Below are positions 1 through 8,616 of a stretch of DNA of 64,000 nt, one piece after another. The notes beneath the pieces were generated by a model, which saw only the letters and a program-made list of their open reading frames with translations, was not told the origin of the DNA and did no database searches. This DNA comes from Pigmentibacter sp. JX0631 (lineage in GTDB: Bacteria > Bdellovibrionota_B > Oligoflexia > Silvanigrellales > Silvanigrellaceae). The DNA is taken from assembly GCF_029873255.1 (NCBI RefSeq), contig NZ_CP123622.1, positions 301,001 to 365,000 of the forward strand. Direction: 5' to 3'. A program made the position numbers and the translations under genes. Each line of letters opens with the position of its first letter. The first letter of the stretch is position 1.

Positions 1-1
1 C

Positions 2-241
2 CATCTTACACCTGAACTTATATTAAAATGCCAAGCAAAATTTTCTGAAGATGCTTGCAAAATGCAATTAGCAGACTTTGACCTTGATGATGAATCAACA
101 GGTTTTGTTACTTTTTTTGACCTTTATTTTGCTCTAGAAAGTATTTTTCTTGAAAAGAATTTACCTGTGGATTCTCTAATTCCTCAATACGGAAAACAAC
201 CTGGACCAGTTCTTAAAATGTTAGAAGGAACTATAATATGA
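2..241 (+). CDS. C-terminal fragment of an unidentified protein
   Basis: An open frame enters from the left edge and codes 79 residues ending in MLEGTII before a TGA stop. The fragment is acidic, with a DFDLDDE stretch and a hydrophobic DLYFALESIF segment. I recognise no family. Its stop overlaps the pssA start in an ATGA arrangement, which indicates translational coupling and a shared operon. The 5' part lies outside the window. Confidence 0.6.
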   Translation, partial: HLTPELILKCQAKFSEDACKMQLADFDLDDESTGFVTFFDLYFALESIFLEKNLPVDSLIPQYGKQPGPVLKMLEGTII

Positions 242-1137
242 ACTCTGAGTTACAGCAAGATAACAATTTAAAAGACGATAATGTAACACACATTATCGAT
301 AGAAGAAAAAAAGTTAAATCAAGTATTTATCTATTACCTAACCTAATTACATCTGCTTCGCTTTTTTTTGGATTGCTTGCAATCAAGTATTCAATTGATG
401 GAAGAATCAGTGGCAATGCACAAGAATTTGTTTTTGCTGCTTATGCTATTTTAGCCGCTGGTCTTTGCGATGGATTAGACGGAAGTGTAGCTCGCTTAAC
501 TCATACGCAAAGTTCTTTTGGTGTCCAACTAGATTCTCTCTGCGATTTAGTTTCTTTTGGAATAGCGCCCGCTGTCGTTATTTACAATTACGCTTTAAAT
601 GATTTTTACCGTTTAGGCTTTTGTGTCGCATTCATATTTGCTGCCTGTGGTGCTTTGCGTTTAGCACGATTTAATGTCCAAAGCGCTATGGGAAAAACGA
701 GCGGAAATTTCACTGGAATTCCCATTCCTATGGCAGCAGCACCGCTGGCTGTATTTATCATGGCACAAAATGAATTAGCTACTTGGAATTTAAATGATCA
801 TTCAGCATGGGAAGTATCACTTGCACAAATTCTGATAAATCCGGATGTTAGAAATATTACTCTCCTCATTATTATGTTTTTTCTAGCTCTAGGTATGATT
901 TCAACTTTTGAATATTTAAGCCATAAAGCAATGCGCCTACCGAAAAAAAGGCCATTTCGAGTTTTAGCTGCAGTTTTAATCATTTGCGCAATAATTTTTA
1001 TATTGCAATTTATTGTTTCCCTAGCGCTCTTTTTAATAATATATTGCTTTCATGGTCCTGTTTTATGGATTTTCACTCGGAAAGATAAAGCAGCTGAAGA
1101 AGAAGAACTTTTTGAGGCAGGACACAACTCAGAATAA
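238..1137 (+). CDS. pssA: CDP-diacylglycerol--serine O-phosphatidyltransferase
   Basis: This inner-membrane enzyme makes phosphatidylserine from CDP-diacylglycerol and serine, the first committed step to phosphatidylethanolamine. The CDP-alcohol phosphotransferase signature DG(x)2AR(x)8G(x)3D(x)3D is complete at about residues 81-105 (CDGLDGSVAR, then FGVQLDSLCD). Several hydrophobic segments follow, as expected for this polytopic family. A charged N-terminal tail of about 25 residues precedes the first membrane helix. The ATG overlaps the stop of the upstream gene. asd follows after 21 bases, so the genes may be co-transcribed although their pathways differ. The 299-residue length is somewhat above the roughly 250 typical of many bacterial PssA proteins. 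The assignment over the related PgsA rests on the overall pattern. Confidence 0.9.
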   Translation: MNSELQQDNNLKDDNVTHIIDRRKKVKSSIYLLPNLITSASLFFGLLAIKYSIDGRISGNAQEFVFAAYAILAAGLCDGLDGSVARLTHTQSSFGVQLDSLCDLVSFGIAPAVVIYNYALNDFYRLGFCVAFIFAACGALRLARFNVQSAMGKTSGNFTGIPIPMAAAPLAVFIMAQNELATWNLNDHSAWEVSLAQILINPDVRNITLLIIMFFLALGMISTFEYLSHKAMRLPKKRPFRVLAAVLIICAIIFILQFIVSLALFLIIYCFHGPVLWIFTRKDKAAEEEELFEAGHNSE

Positions 1138-1158
1138 GTTTTATATTAGAGGTCTTTT

Positions 1159-2241
1159 ATGCTAGAACTAACGATAGGAATTGTTGGCTCCACAGGAGTG
1201 GTAGGCCAAACAGCTCTTGAAATTTTACATGATGATTTTCCTGGTTTTAAAGTAAAAAATTTAAAACTATATGCTTCAAAGTCCTCTGCTGGGAAAAAAG
1301 TTTCTTTTAAAAATAAGAAAATTACTATCGAAGAAATAACGTTAACTTCTATTTTGGAATGTGATGCAGTTTTATTTGCTTCTGATGCTACTATTTCAGC
1401 TGAATACATTCCAAAATTAGCAGAAAAAGGAATATTATGTATTGATAAATCTTCAGCTTTCAGAACACATCCTAATGTTCCTTTAGTTGTTCCAGAAGTA
1501 AATGGTGAATTGTTAAACAAAAATTTTCTGAAAAAATTTCCAGTAGTTGCAAGTCCTAATTGTTGCACAATTCCTTTGGTGATGGTGCTAAAACCTATCC
1601 TTGAAAATTTTGGCATAAAAAAGGTAATTTTATCGACATATCAAAGCGTATCTGGAGCAGGAAAACCAGGCATTGATACTCTTTTGGAAGAATCCAAAAA
1701 CTTTTTTAATCAACAAGATCTAACAAGTACCTCTTCAAATATTTTTCCAAAATCTATAGCTTTTAATGTATTTCCTTATGTTGCAGGTATTTTAGAAAAT
1801 GGAGATACAGACGAAGAATCAAAAATAATTGCAGAAACACGAAAAATTCTTGCTAATGAAAACTTTCCTATCTCTGCAACTAGCGTCAGAGTCCCTACTC
1901 TAGTTGGACATGGTGAATCCGTTACCTTAGAATTAGAAAAATCTTTTGAAATATCTGAAATTAAAGAAAAGTTGCAAAAATTTCCCGGCTTATTAGTAAT
2001 AGATGGAACTGCTATTCATGATGATGAATTGCAACAATATGGCCAATTTGTCACACCTCGTGAATGCCATGGAAAAGATGAAGTCTTTGTGAGTCGTATA
2101 AGAAAAGTCAGCGTTTTTGAGAACGGTCTCTCTTTGTGGTTAGTAAGTGACAATCTCCGTAAAGGTGCTGCATTAAATGCAATTCAAGTTATTAATACTT
2201 GTGCTATAAATGGAACGATTCAAGCTATTTTAAATAAGTAA
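1159..2241 (+). CDS. asd: Aspartate-semialdehyde dehydrogenase
   Basis: This cytoplasmic enzyme reduces aspartyl-4-phosphate to aspartate semialdehyde with NADPH. The product feeds lysine/diaminopimelate, threonine and methionine synthesis and so peptidoglycan. The N-terminal nucleotide-binding loop GIVGSTGVVGQ is at residues 7-17. The catalytic cysteine is C135 in ASPNCC, and the substrate-binding segment VRVPTLVGHGES lies near residue 243. The length (360) fits the family. The ATG has an AGAGG ribosome site just upstream. The gene follows pssA closely on the same strand. No lysine-pathway neighbours are visible in the window. Confidence 0.95.
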   Translation: MLELTIGIVGSTGVVGQTALEILHDDFPGFKVKNLKLYASKSSAGKKVSFKNKKITIEEITLTSILECDAVLFASDATISAEYIPKLAEKGILCIDKSSAFRTHPNVPLVVPEVNGELLNKNFLKKFPVVASPNCCTIPLVMVLKPILENFGIKKVILSTYQSVSGAGKPGIDTLLEESKNFFNQQDLTSTSSNIFPKSIAFNVFPYVAGILENGDTDEESKIIAETRKILANENFPISATSVRVPTLVGHGESVTLELEKSFEISEIKEKLQKFPGLLVIDGTAIHDDELQQYGQFVTPRECHGKDEVFVSRIRKVSVFENGLSLWLVSDNLRKGAALNAIQVINTCAINGTIQAILNK

Positions 2242-2261
2242 CATGATGTGAAAGAAAAAAA

Positions 2262-4967
2262 ATGAAATGTTTGTTTAAATTAATGATTCTATTTTATGGA
2301 ATGATACAGAGTCAATTTGCTTTTTCTCAAGCATTTAATGCATGTGATACTAGTGTTGTTTCTTCAGCTAATTGTACCTCTACTAATATTCTTATATATG
2401 AACCTAACCAAAGTACTGGTACTTTTGCACCACCAACAAAATATATCTCTAATGGAAATCCTGTTCCTGGTAAAATTGGTAAACTTCAGTTTACTTATTC
2501 AGTTATCCTCGACGCTCGTAATGTAGATAATTTTAATTATGATGCTAACAAATGGGGAATACGATTTGGTTTATCTTCCGCATCTCCAGTTGATTACTAT
2601 CCTGGAGCTGGAAATTTAGGAAGTGTAACTGTCTCGTCTAAATTAAATTTATCTGCAAGCGGAAAAAACTATTTTGCAGGAACTGTTGCCGTCACTCTTG
2701 ATTTTACAAATGCTAGCAATCAACTGCCTACAGATATTGTTGGAAAGATGTCTAACTCAAGCATAACTCTTCAACCTTTATACTATAATGGTTCATCCCC
2801 GGTAGCTAGAGATTCCCTTGCTTTTCAATGGCAGGCCGATCAAGGAGCTATGATTAACCCACCCACCATTTCCGTAACTGCCCAAGATCAAGCTTTTGTA
2901 GTAACTCTTAAAGGGCCCAGCGATACTTCGGCTGTATTAGCTGACTCAGCTTCTTCAACTCTAAAAGCAACAGCGAATAATTCTATTTCTGGATATATTA
3001 TTGTTTATTGGTTAGATTCAGACGCTAAAGGTAACGCAACGGGTTGTAGAGCTTCGCCGGGAAATTGGAGTTTTCAGATCAATCCAGCAGCTTTAAGTGC
3101 AGCGAGTACAAAATCTTATCTCTGCTCTTATCAACAATATCAGAGCTCTTTTAAAGCAGGAGGCACTTCAAGTGTAATAGGATGCGCTTCTGCAGGTATG
3201 ACAGGCTTTCTACCGCTTGCTTCTGGGCCAGCTCCCCTTACGGCTGATAATGTAGCAATTCCATATACACCAAGTTATTCAAATCCTAATACAATTCCAA
3301 GCGATAGCAATGGCACACCTTCTGGTTGTTACAATGTAGTTTACGTTCCCGGAAGCCAAACGACATGGAGTAAGGGAAACTTAAAAAATGGAGATATCTA
3401 TGGAATTATGGCCTGGGCACTGAATAGCGTTTATGACACTACAACAAACACCGTAAAGCCAAACTATAGTTTAGCTCATTCTAATATAAGTTATGTCACT
3501 GGGGTTTATATTCCCCTCGCAAGCACAGATAAAACACCAGATTTAGCTAAAACAAAAGATTGTTTTGTAGTTACTGCGGCTTCTGGAGATCCAAATAGTT
3601 CTTCAGTTTTTTATTGGAGACTTTTAAGAGATGAATATTTAACTCCTATTGGTTTTACTAAATTTTATTATCAACATGCACAAAGTTGGGCACAATGGTT
3701 AGATGAACATCCAAGATTAAAACCGGCTTTAAATTTTATATTTGAAACATCAGGAAAGTATTTTTATAAATTATCTGGTCTTGTAAAATCATTTAATGAA
3801 TATATTTCAGAAAAAGCTAAAAGTTTAAAAAATATTTTTGTTCAAGAAGCAAGCGCCCAGGAATTACCGGCTCAAATTATAGATGAAAAATCAATAAGTG
3901 TTGAAAATCATAATACTGATAAAGTATCACAAACTTCTTCCTCTTCAGATAATGCAAATAAAACTGCTGAAACTCCAAAAGAGGATAAAGTACCACAAAC
4001 TTCTTCCTCTTCAGATAATGCAAATAATACTGCTGAATCTCCAAAAGATGATAAAGTACCACAAACTTCTTCCTCTTCAGATAATGCAAATAATACTGCT
4101 GAATCTCCAAAAGATGATAAAGTACCACAAACTTCTTCTACTTCTGAGAATACTGATAAAACTAAGGATTTATCTCCAAAGGAAAAACCAGAAGATATTC
4201 AACCTAAAGAAGAAAATAATCCTTCAGTTGTAGAGCCAATTAAAGAAGATCTTAATTCTTCTCCAAAAAAAATAAACAAAAATATTATTCCACCAACAGC
4301 ACAAACCCCACAGAAAAAAGAAATGCGTGATAAATCTTCAAGCTATTATTATGCTAAAGATGAACAACCTAATTATGATCTTTTTATTACAGGTGGCATA
4401 CTAATGCCCACTGATGATCAAAAATATTATGATAAATATTATAGTTCACAACAAACAGCTCATTTTGAACTTGGAGCAAATTATATTTGGTGGTTCTTTG
4501 ATTATTTGGGACTTTCATTAGGATTACAAGGAAAATACGTTTTTAATAAAGGTTCTGATAACGTTACTATGTTAGGTACTCAGCAACCTATTAATCGCCA
4601 AATTTATGCCTTAATTGCTGAAGGAATTGTAGGAGCAAGATTTAGAAATCCTCGTTGGGCATATATCCAACCAGGTGTTTATTTAGGTGTTGGAGCTGTC
4701 AGAATGCGAGAAGACTCTGATTCTGCTAGTTCAAATTCTAATACTGATAAGCCATTGGGAGTCACAAAATATAGTCCGATATTTGAATTTGGAGGAAATT
4801 TAGATATTAGTTTAGTACCTATTTTTTCAATCACTCCTGGTGAATTAGGAATTTTTCTTTCTGATGTTTTATTACGCTTATCAATTGCTTATAACAACAA
4901 TCCAAGTCCGGCTTTATCTACTTCCGGAATCTTTTTACAAGGCGGATTTGTCTTTTTGTTTGAATAA
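2262..4967 (+). CDS. Large secreted protein with CFI-box-like motif, 22-residue repeats and beta-barrel-like C terminus
   Basis: The 901-residue protein starts with a signal peptide (cleavage likely near AFS-QAF, residue 22). A Ser/Asn/Thr-rich region follows to about residue 425. At about residues 432-490 a CFVVTAASGD motif is followed by LLRDEYL and an FYYQHAQSWAQWL stretch. This resembles the CFI-box (CFIATAAYG) domain of bacterial surface proteins, but it sits in the middle here and not at the C terminus. A hydrophilic linker with 22-residue tandem repeats spans roughly residues 553-633. The last 200 residues have alternating aromatic/glycine strands (GANYIWWFFDYLGLSLGLQGKY) ending in FVFLFE, like an outer-membrane beta-barrel. 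The final Phe-X-aromatic pattern also suits a barrel. Function is unknown; an outer-membrane or surface location is inferred. Confidence 0.75.
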   Translation: MKCLFKLMILFYGMIQSQFAFSQAFNACDTSVVSSANCTSTNILIYEPNQSTGTFAPPTKYISNGNPVPGKIGKLQFTYSVILDARNVDNFNYDANKWGIRFGLSSASPVDYYPGAGNLGSVTVSSKLNLSASGKNYFAGTVAVTLDFTNASNQLPTDIVGKMSNSSITLQPLYYNGSSPVARDSLAFQWQADQGAMINPPTISVTAQDQAFVVTLKGPSDTSAVLADSASSTLKATANNSISGYIIVYWLDSDAKGNATGCRASPGNWSFQINPAALSAASTKSYLCSYQQYQSSFKAGGTSSVIGCASAGMTGFLPLASGPAPLTADNVAIPYTPSYSNPNTIPSDSNGTPSGCYNVVYVPGSQTTWSKGNLKNGDIYGIMAWALNSVYDTTTNTVKPNYSLAHSNISYVTGVYIPLASTDKTPDLAKTKDCFVVTAASGDPNSSSVFYWRLLRDEYLTPIGFTKFYYQHAQSWAQWLDEHPRLKPALNFIFETSGKYFYKLSGLVKSFNEYISEKAKSLKNIFVQEASAQELPAQIIDEKSISVENHNTDKVSQTSSSSDNANKTAETPKEDKVPQTSSSSDNANNTAESPKDDKVPQTSSSSDNANNTAESPKDDKVPQTSSTSENTDKTKDLSPKEKPEDIQPKEENNPSVVEPIKEDLNSSPKKINKNIIPPTAQTPQKKEMRDKSSSYYYAKDEQPNYDLFITGGILMPTDDQKYYDKYYSSQQTAHFELGANYIWWFFDYLGLSLGLQGKYVFNKGSDNVTMLGTQQPINRQIYALIAEGIVGARFRNPRWAYIQPGVYLGVGAVRMREDSDSASSNSNTDKPLGVTKYSPIFEFGGNLDISLVPIFSITPGELGIFLSDVLLRLSIAYNNNPSPALSTSGIFLQGGFVFLFE
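3918..4160 (+). repeat. 66-bp in-frame tandem repeat (about 3.6 copies)
   Basis: Three full 66-bp units start at 3918, 3984 and 4050, and a partial fourth starts at 4116. Each codes DKVPQTSSSSDNANNTAESPKD or a close variant. Units two and three are almost identical in DNA, which implies recent expansion and probable copy-number variation between strains. The array lies in the hydrophilic linker of the surface protein. Confidence 0.9.
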
Positions 4968-4969
4968 TA

Positions 4970-5230
4970 TTAGCCAACATTCCGTCTAAACCACATTCTA
5001 TCTTTTTCAAGTAAAATACACGGATAAATCAGTTTATTAAAATCATGCCAAAGTTTATCTATAGATAAATCTGCTGTTCTTGCATAACGCATATTTTTTA
5101 TTATTTCTTGAATTGTCCAGAAAACATCAACAGGAATAAACACTTCAATTTCTGGAATATTTTTATCTGTTTGAATTGGATCTGGACGTAGTTCAGGAAT
5201 GTCAGCAATTGTAAGAAAACGTTGTAACAT
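4970..5230 (-). CDS. Small protein of unknown function (86 aa)
   Basis: This 86-residue reading frame has an ATG preceded by an AGAGGA-type ribosome site. Its stop lies only two bases from the stop of the convergent large surface gene. The protein has an acidic/proline N-terminal part (IPELRPDPIQTDKNIPEIEVFIPVD would be its core) and a C-terminal WHDFNKLIYPCILLEKDRMW segment. There is no signal peptide or membrane helix. I recognise no family. The compact packing and a proper ribosome site argue that it is real. Its start faces the divergent gene at 5324, so the two may share a promoter region. Confidence 0.6.
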   Translation of the reverse strand: MLQRFLTIADIPELRPDPIQTDKNIPEIEVFIPVDVFWTIQEIIKNMRYARTADLSIDKLWHDFNKLIYPCILLEKDRMWFRRNVG

Positions 5231-5323
5231 TATCTGTTTCCTCTTTCTTCAGTTCATTGGTTCCGTTTCGGAAATTTTGCGTTAGTATTTAACTTGGTAA
5301 CTTTTGATTGGAGGGAAACACAG

Positions 5324-6271
5324 GTGAATCTCAATACCTTCTTAGAAAGAGGCGGGTTTAAAGTTCTTGCTGTAGCACGTTTAGGCTCCTGTAGCTACTC
5401 GCTTGTTCTATATATTATTAATTGCATAGTAGCTCGAATAGACGAATTGATTTCAAGTGCAGCGGAATTATCAATTTTATTAGGTGTAACTGAACGCCAA
5501 GTTAAACTGGCTCTAGATGAACTCACAGATAGCAATATTATTTCTGTTTCGAATAAACACGGAAAAACTCTTGTTATAAAAATGAATTTAGATCCTGGAA
5601 AATGGAAAAATTTGCGCAGTTCTCCAGAACCCAAAAAAAGAATTTTAGGGGATGCAAAAAATTTACATTCCCTTATTCCCCAAAAAAATATTGGTTCTAA
5701 GAGTAGTCCTATAAATGTTTCAATTTCAAGTGAAGAAGCATTATTATTTCCTAATAAAATACAAAAAGAAAAGAAAAATATTGGAGAGGAAAAAGATGTT
5801 GAAGTAAAAAAAATAGTAGAAAATTTTGCTAAATATCACGGAAATAAAATGGATTTAAAAAAAGAAGAAAATTTTGCAAATCTGCTTTTAGAAAATCATC
5901 CTTTTGATCAAATAATTGCCTTAATTGATTTTTTTTCAAAAGAAATTCCATCTTTATCCATGCTAGTTGGAGCATGGTTTCATTATATGAATAAATATAG
6001 GGAAGAAACATCGGATATAGATGATTTAAATGCTTTCCGAAAAAAACATGAAGGATTTGATGAAAAGATAAGAAGTTTAGCATCATTTGAATTAAAAAAG
6101 ATTCAAAAAGAAAAAAAAAGTATTACTGCAGATGAAGAACTTCTTCTTCATATATTAATCAGACATGAGCAACCAAGGAAACAACTCTATTGGGCACTTA
6201 AAGCAAGAGATCGTTATCCAAGTTTGCATTTATTCTTAGATAAAGCTAAAAATTCTGTTGAATTAAATTAA
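5324..6271 (+). CDS. Helix-turn-helix-like protein of unknown function
   Basis: A GTG start at 5324 is preferred over the TTG at 5294, because GGAGGG lies 8 bases before the GTG. The product is 315 residues. Its first 80 residues look like a winged helix: an ELISSAAELSILLG helix, TERQVKLALDELTDSNIIS as recognition helix, then a KHGKTLVIKM wing. This resembles the N-terminal part of some replication or plasmid-type regulators. The middle is charged and low in complexity. The C-terminal half is helical and Lys/Glu-rich, with LLENHPFDQIIALIDFFSKE suggesting a packed helical domain. It stands alone between divergent and unrelated genes. DNA binding is inferred; the target is unknown. Confidence 0.7.
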   Translation: MNLNTFLERGGFKVLAVARLGSCSYSLVLYIINCIVARIDELISSAAELSILLGVTERQVKLALDELTDSNIISVSNKHGKTLVIKMNLDPGKWKNLRSSPEPKKRILGDAKNLHSLIPQKNIGSKSSPINVSISSEEALLFPNKIQKEKKNIGEEKDVEVKKIVENFAKYHGNKMDLKKEENFANLLLENHPFDQIIALIDFFSKEIPSLSMLVGAWFHYMNKYREETSDIDDLNAFRKKHEGFDEKIRSLASFELKKIQKEKKSITADEELLLHILIRHEQPRKQLYWALKARDRYPSLHLFLDKAKNSVELN

Positions 6272-6384
6272 CAATAATAACTTAACTAATAAATTTGACT
6301 TCTTAAAAAATGCTTATTAATTTGTTAAGGTTGTAATTTGTCAGAATAAGACATAGAAAGTCTGCTAATTCTAAGAGGTAAGAC

Positions 6385-7026
6385 ATGCGTTCTATCGATC
6401 TCTCTAAGTTACTAGTGTTAACTTCTCTTATAGTTACCCCAATAAACGTTTTAGCCAACAGTACAAATACTAAAACAGAAACTGTAATAGCTGCGGCAGA
6501 AGTAGCTAAAGACTATTCGATAGATCCTGATCATTCGAAAGTCTCATTTGAAGTTGCCCACTTAGTTATTAGTTCAGTTACTGGTGAATTTAAAAAATTT
6601 AAAGGAAATTTTAAATTTAATCCTGAAGATTTTTCTCAAACTCAATTAGAGGCAACTGCAGAAATAAATTCAATAGATACTTCTGTGAAAAAAAGAGATG
6701 ATCATTTAAAAAGCCCTGATTTTTTTGATGCAAAAAAATTTCCTGTAATGACTTTCAAATCAACAGGAGCCAAAAAAACTGGTGATAAAACATTTGAATT
6801 AACAGGTGATATGACTATAAAAGGAACATCTAAACCTGTTACTTTTAAAGTTACACATAATGGTCAAATAAAAGATAAAACAAAAGTTCTTCAAGCGTTT
6901 AAAGCTGTAGCTGAAATCAATCGAAAAGATTTTGGAGTTAATTTTCAAGCTGTCGTTGAAGCTGGACCAGTTGTCGGAGATACTGTTACTATAAATATTG
7001 CCTGTGAAGGGACTCGTAAACCATAA
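6385..7026 (+). CDS. YceI family periplasmic protein
   Basis: The 213-residue secreted protein has a signal peptide (cleavage likely after VLA, residue 24) and then the YceI lipocalin-like fold: YSIDPDHSKVSFEVAHL, the TGEFKKFKGNFKF strand, then SIDTSVKKRDDHLKSPDFFD and FPVMTFKST. YceI proteins bind isoprenoid-type lipids. Known members respond to stress or alkaline pH. The ribosome site is AGAGG. The gene is 21 bases before two bufferin-type precursors and is probably part of the same operon. YceI is not a usual core bufferin gene, so its inclusion may reflect a local envelope-stress function. Confidence 0.9.
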   Translation: MRSIDLSKLLVLTSLIVTPINVLANSTNTKTETVIAAAEVAKDYSIDPDHSKVSFEVAHLVISSVTGEFKKFKGNFKFNPEDFSQTQLEATAEINSIDTSVKKRDDHLKSPDFFDAKKFPVMTFKSTGAKKTGDKTFELTGDMTIKGTSKPVTFKVTHNGQIKDKTKVLQAFKAVAEINRKDFGVNFQAVVEAGPVVGDTVTINIACEGTRKP

Positions 7027-7047
7027 TTTTTTTTAAGGAGATTTTTT

Positions 7048-7407
7048 ATGTCAAAGAAAAGTAAATTAGTTCTTAGTGCAGCAGTTGCTGGTTTAGCTAT
7101 GGGAGCAATTTCTTCTGCTTCTGCTGAAGAAGTTAAATGCTGGGGAGTTAATAGCTGCGGAGGAAAATCTGCGGCAAAAGATAAAGCTGGTTGTGGAGTA
7201 AACAAAGCACAAGTTGAAGCTGTTAAAAAAGATAAAGAATTAAGTACTAAGTTTGGAAAAGCAATGGAACATTCATGTTCTGGTAAAGCTGAGTGCGGCG
7301 CAAAAGGCGGAAACCTAAACTGGACAAAAATTTCAAAAGATGAATGTCAAAAATTAGGTGGTTTTTTAATGGATGATAAAGGTAAAATAGAAAAATTAAA
7401 GAAATAA
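7048..7407 (+). CDS. Bufferin-type RiPP precursor, six-Cys form
   Basis: The 119-residue protein has a Sec signal peptide ending SASA-EE. Its mature part has six cysteines: KCWGVNSC, AGCGV, HSCSG, AEC and DEC, the last followed by QKLGGF. The order KC(W/Y)G...HSC.G...W.K...C..(L/M)GG matches DUF2282/BufA-type precursors, whose cysteines are modified by DUF692 enzymes to bind copper. The gene is directly upstream of a second precursor and the modifying pair. The insertion between the CG and HSC motifs is longer than in typical DUF2282 members. A strong AAGGAG ribosome site precedes the ATG. A role in copper buffering is inferred from the family. Confidence 0.8.
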   Translation: MSKKSKLVLSAAVAGLAMGAISSASAEEVKCWGVNSCGGKSAAKDKAGCGVNKAQVEAVKKDKELSTKFGKAMEHSCSGKAECGAKGGNLNWTKISKDECQKLGGFLMDDKGKIEKLKK

Positions 7408-7429
7408 TTTTTTAAAGGAGATGACAGAT

Positions 7430-7783
7430 ATGCAGAAAAAAATAGTTATAACAGCTGCGTTAAATAGTATAGCCTTAACTGTTCATGCACAAAATAATGC
7501 AGATCCTGTCATCTCTCAAGAAGTTGAAAAATGCTTTGGTATTCAAAAAAAAGAAATGAATGCTTGTGCTATAGATAAAACTGATATTGATGCTGCCAAT
7601 GCAGCGTTCAAAAATAAATACAAAAAAAGTACCACATTTGAATGCGCTGGAAATGTCATGGGATCTGATAAAAAAGGTTACCTTGGCTGGCTGTATGTTG
7701 CAAAAGGATCTTGTTTAAAAATTGAGGGAGGATTTTTAATTCGAAAAGATGAGAAAGGAAAAAAAGTTGTCGAAAAAGGATAA
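7430..7783 (+). CDS. Bufferin-type RiPP precursor, four-Cys form
   Basis: The start is placed at the ATG at 7430, because the AAGGAG site (7415-7420) is 9 bases before it and abuts the ATG at 7421. The 117-residue product has a signal peptide ending VHA-QNN. Its mature part has four cysteines in the classical order: KCFGI, NACAI, ECAGN and GSC before a GG. This is closer to the standard DUF2282 BufA1 pattern than its upstream neighbour. A W at the GYLGWLYVAKGSC segment matches the conserved W..V.KG.C element. It sits 22 bases after the first precursor and 5 bases before the DUF692 enzyme. Confidence 0.8.
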   Translation: MQKKIVITAALNSIALTVHAQNNADPVISQEVEKCFGIQKKEMNACAIDKTDIDAANAAFKNKYKKSTTFECAGNVMGSDKKGYLGWLYVAKGSCLKIEGGFLIRKDEKGKKVVEKG

Positions 7784-7788
7784 TCAAT

Positions 7789-8616
7789 GTGAATGAAAAA
7801 AATATAATTATAGAACACAAAGATGGAATTTTTGGGGCAGGCCTACGTGCTGCCCATTATTCATTTTGGCACCAAATGTCAAACCTTCCAGTTCTTGAAG
7901 TGATGGCTGATAACTACATGACGTTAGAAGGGGGGCCTGCTCTTTATCACTTGGATAAAATAAGGGAACGGACAAAAACAGTTATGCATGGTGTTGGTTT
8001 AAATATTGCAAATGCGTTTAGTATTGATAGAGAATACTGCTACAATTTAAAAAAATTAAGCGACAGACTCAATCCGCTAGTTATTTCAGATCATCTTTGC
8101 TTCTCAGCTTCTCCAACGCACAATAGTTTTGATTTACTTCCTATTCCTTTTAATGAAGAGACAGAAAAACTTTTAGTAAATAACATTCATATCGTTCAAG
8201 ATATTCTTCAGAGACAGCTTTGTTTAGAAAATATATCTTCTTATGTATCTTATAATAATAACGATTTTACTGAAATAGAATTTTTAAATTCACTATGTAA
8301 AAAAACTGGTTGTGGTATTTTATTAGACATTAATAACATTTATGTCTCAGCAAAAAATCATAAATTTAGTGCCATAACAGAATTAAAAAAAGTCAATCCA
8401 AATTATGTCAAACAGTACCATTTAGCAGGTCACTCAGCTATGGATGATTTTTTGTTTGATACGCATGACAATTTAGTATGCTCTGAAGTTTGGTCGTTAA
8501 TGCAGTCAGCTCTAAATTTCATTGGTAAAAGACCTGTTATTATTGAACGTGATGATGAACAAGCACCTTTTTCTGAAATAATAAATGAAATCAATATTGG
8601 AAATTCATTAATATGA
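7789..8616 (+). CDS. DUF692 multinuclear iron enzyme (MNIO, BufB/MbnB-like)
   Basis: DUF692 proteins are TIM-barrel enzymes with two or three irons that modify cysteines in RiPP precursors (MbnB, BufB). Family motifs are visible in order: GAGLRAAHY near the start, HGVGLNI, ISDHLCFS, a LENISSY glutamate, LLDINNIYVSA, QYHLAGH, DTHDNLVC and IIERDDE. These supply the His, Asp and Glu ligands known for the family. The 275-residue length is typical. A GTG start is used because AAGGA lies 8 bases upstream and the overlapping ATG is out of frame. The gene overlaps the next by four bases. The precursors upstream are the likely substrates. Confidence 0.9.
   Translation: MNEKNIIIEHKDGIFGAGLRAAHYSFWHQMSNLPVLEVMADNYMTLEGGPALYHLDKIRERTKTVMHGVGLNIANAFSIDREYCYNLKKLSDRLNPLVISDHLCFSASPTHNSFDLLPIPFNEETEKLLVNNIHIVQDILQRQLCLENISSYVSYNNNDFTEIEFLNSLCKKTGCGILLDINNIYVSAKNHKFSAITELKKVNPNYVKQYHLAGHSAMDDFLFDTHDNLVCSEVWSLMQSALNFIGKRPVIIERDDEQAPFSEIINEINIGNSLI

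Noticed and set aside
3877..4233. Repeated reading frames inside the 66-bp array on both strands
   Set aside because: They are shadows of the repeat in the real surface-protein gene and have no ribosome sites.
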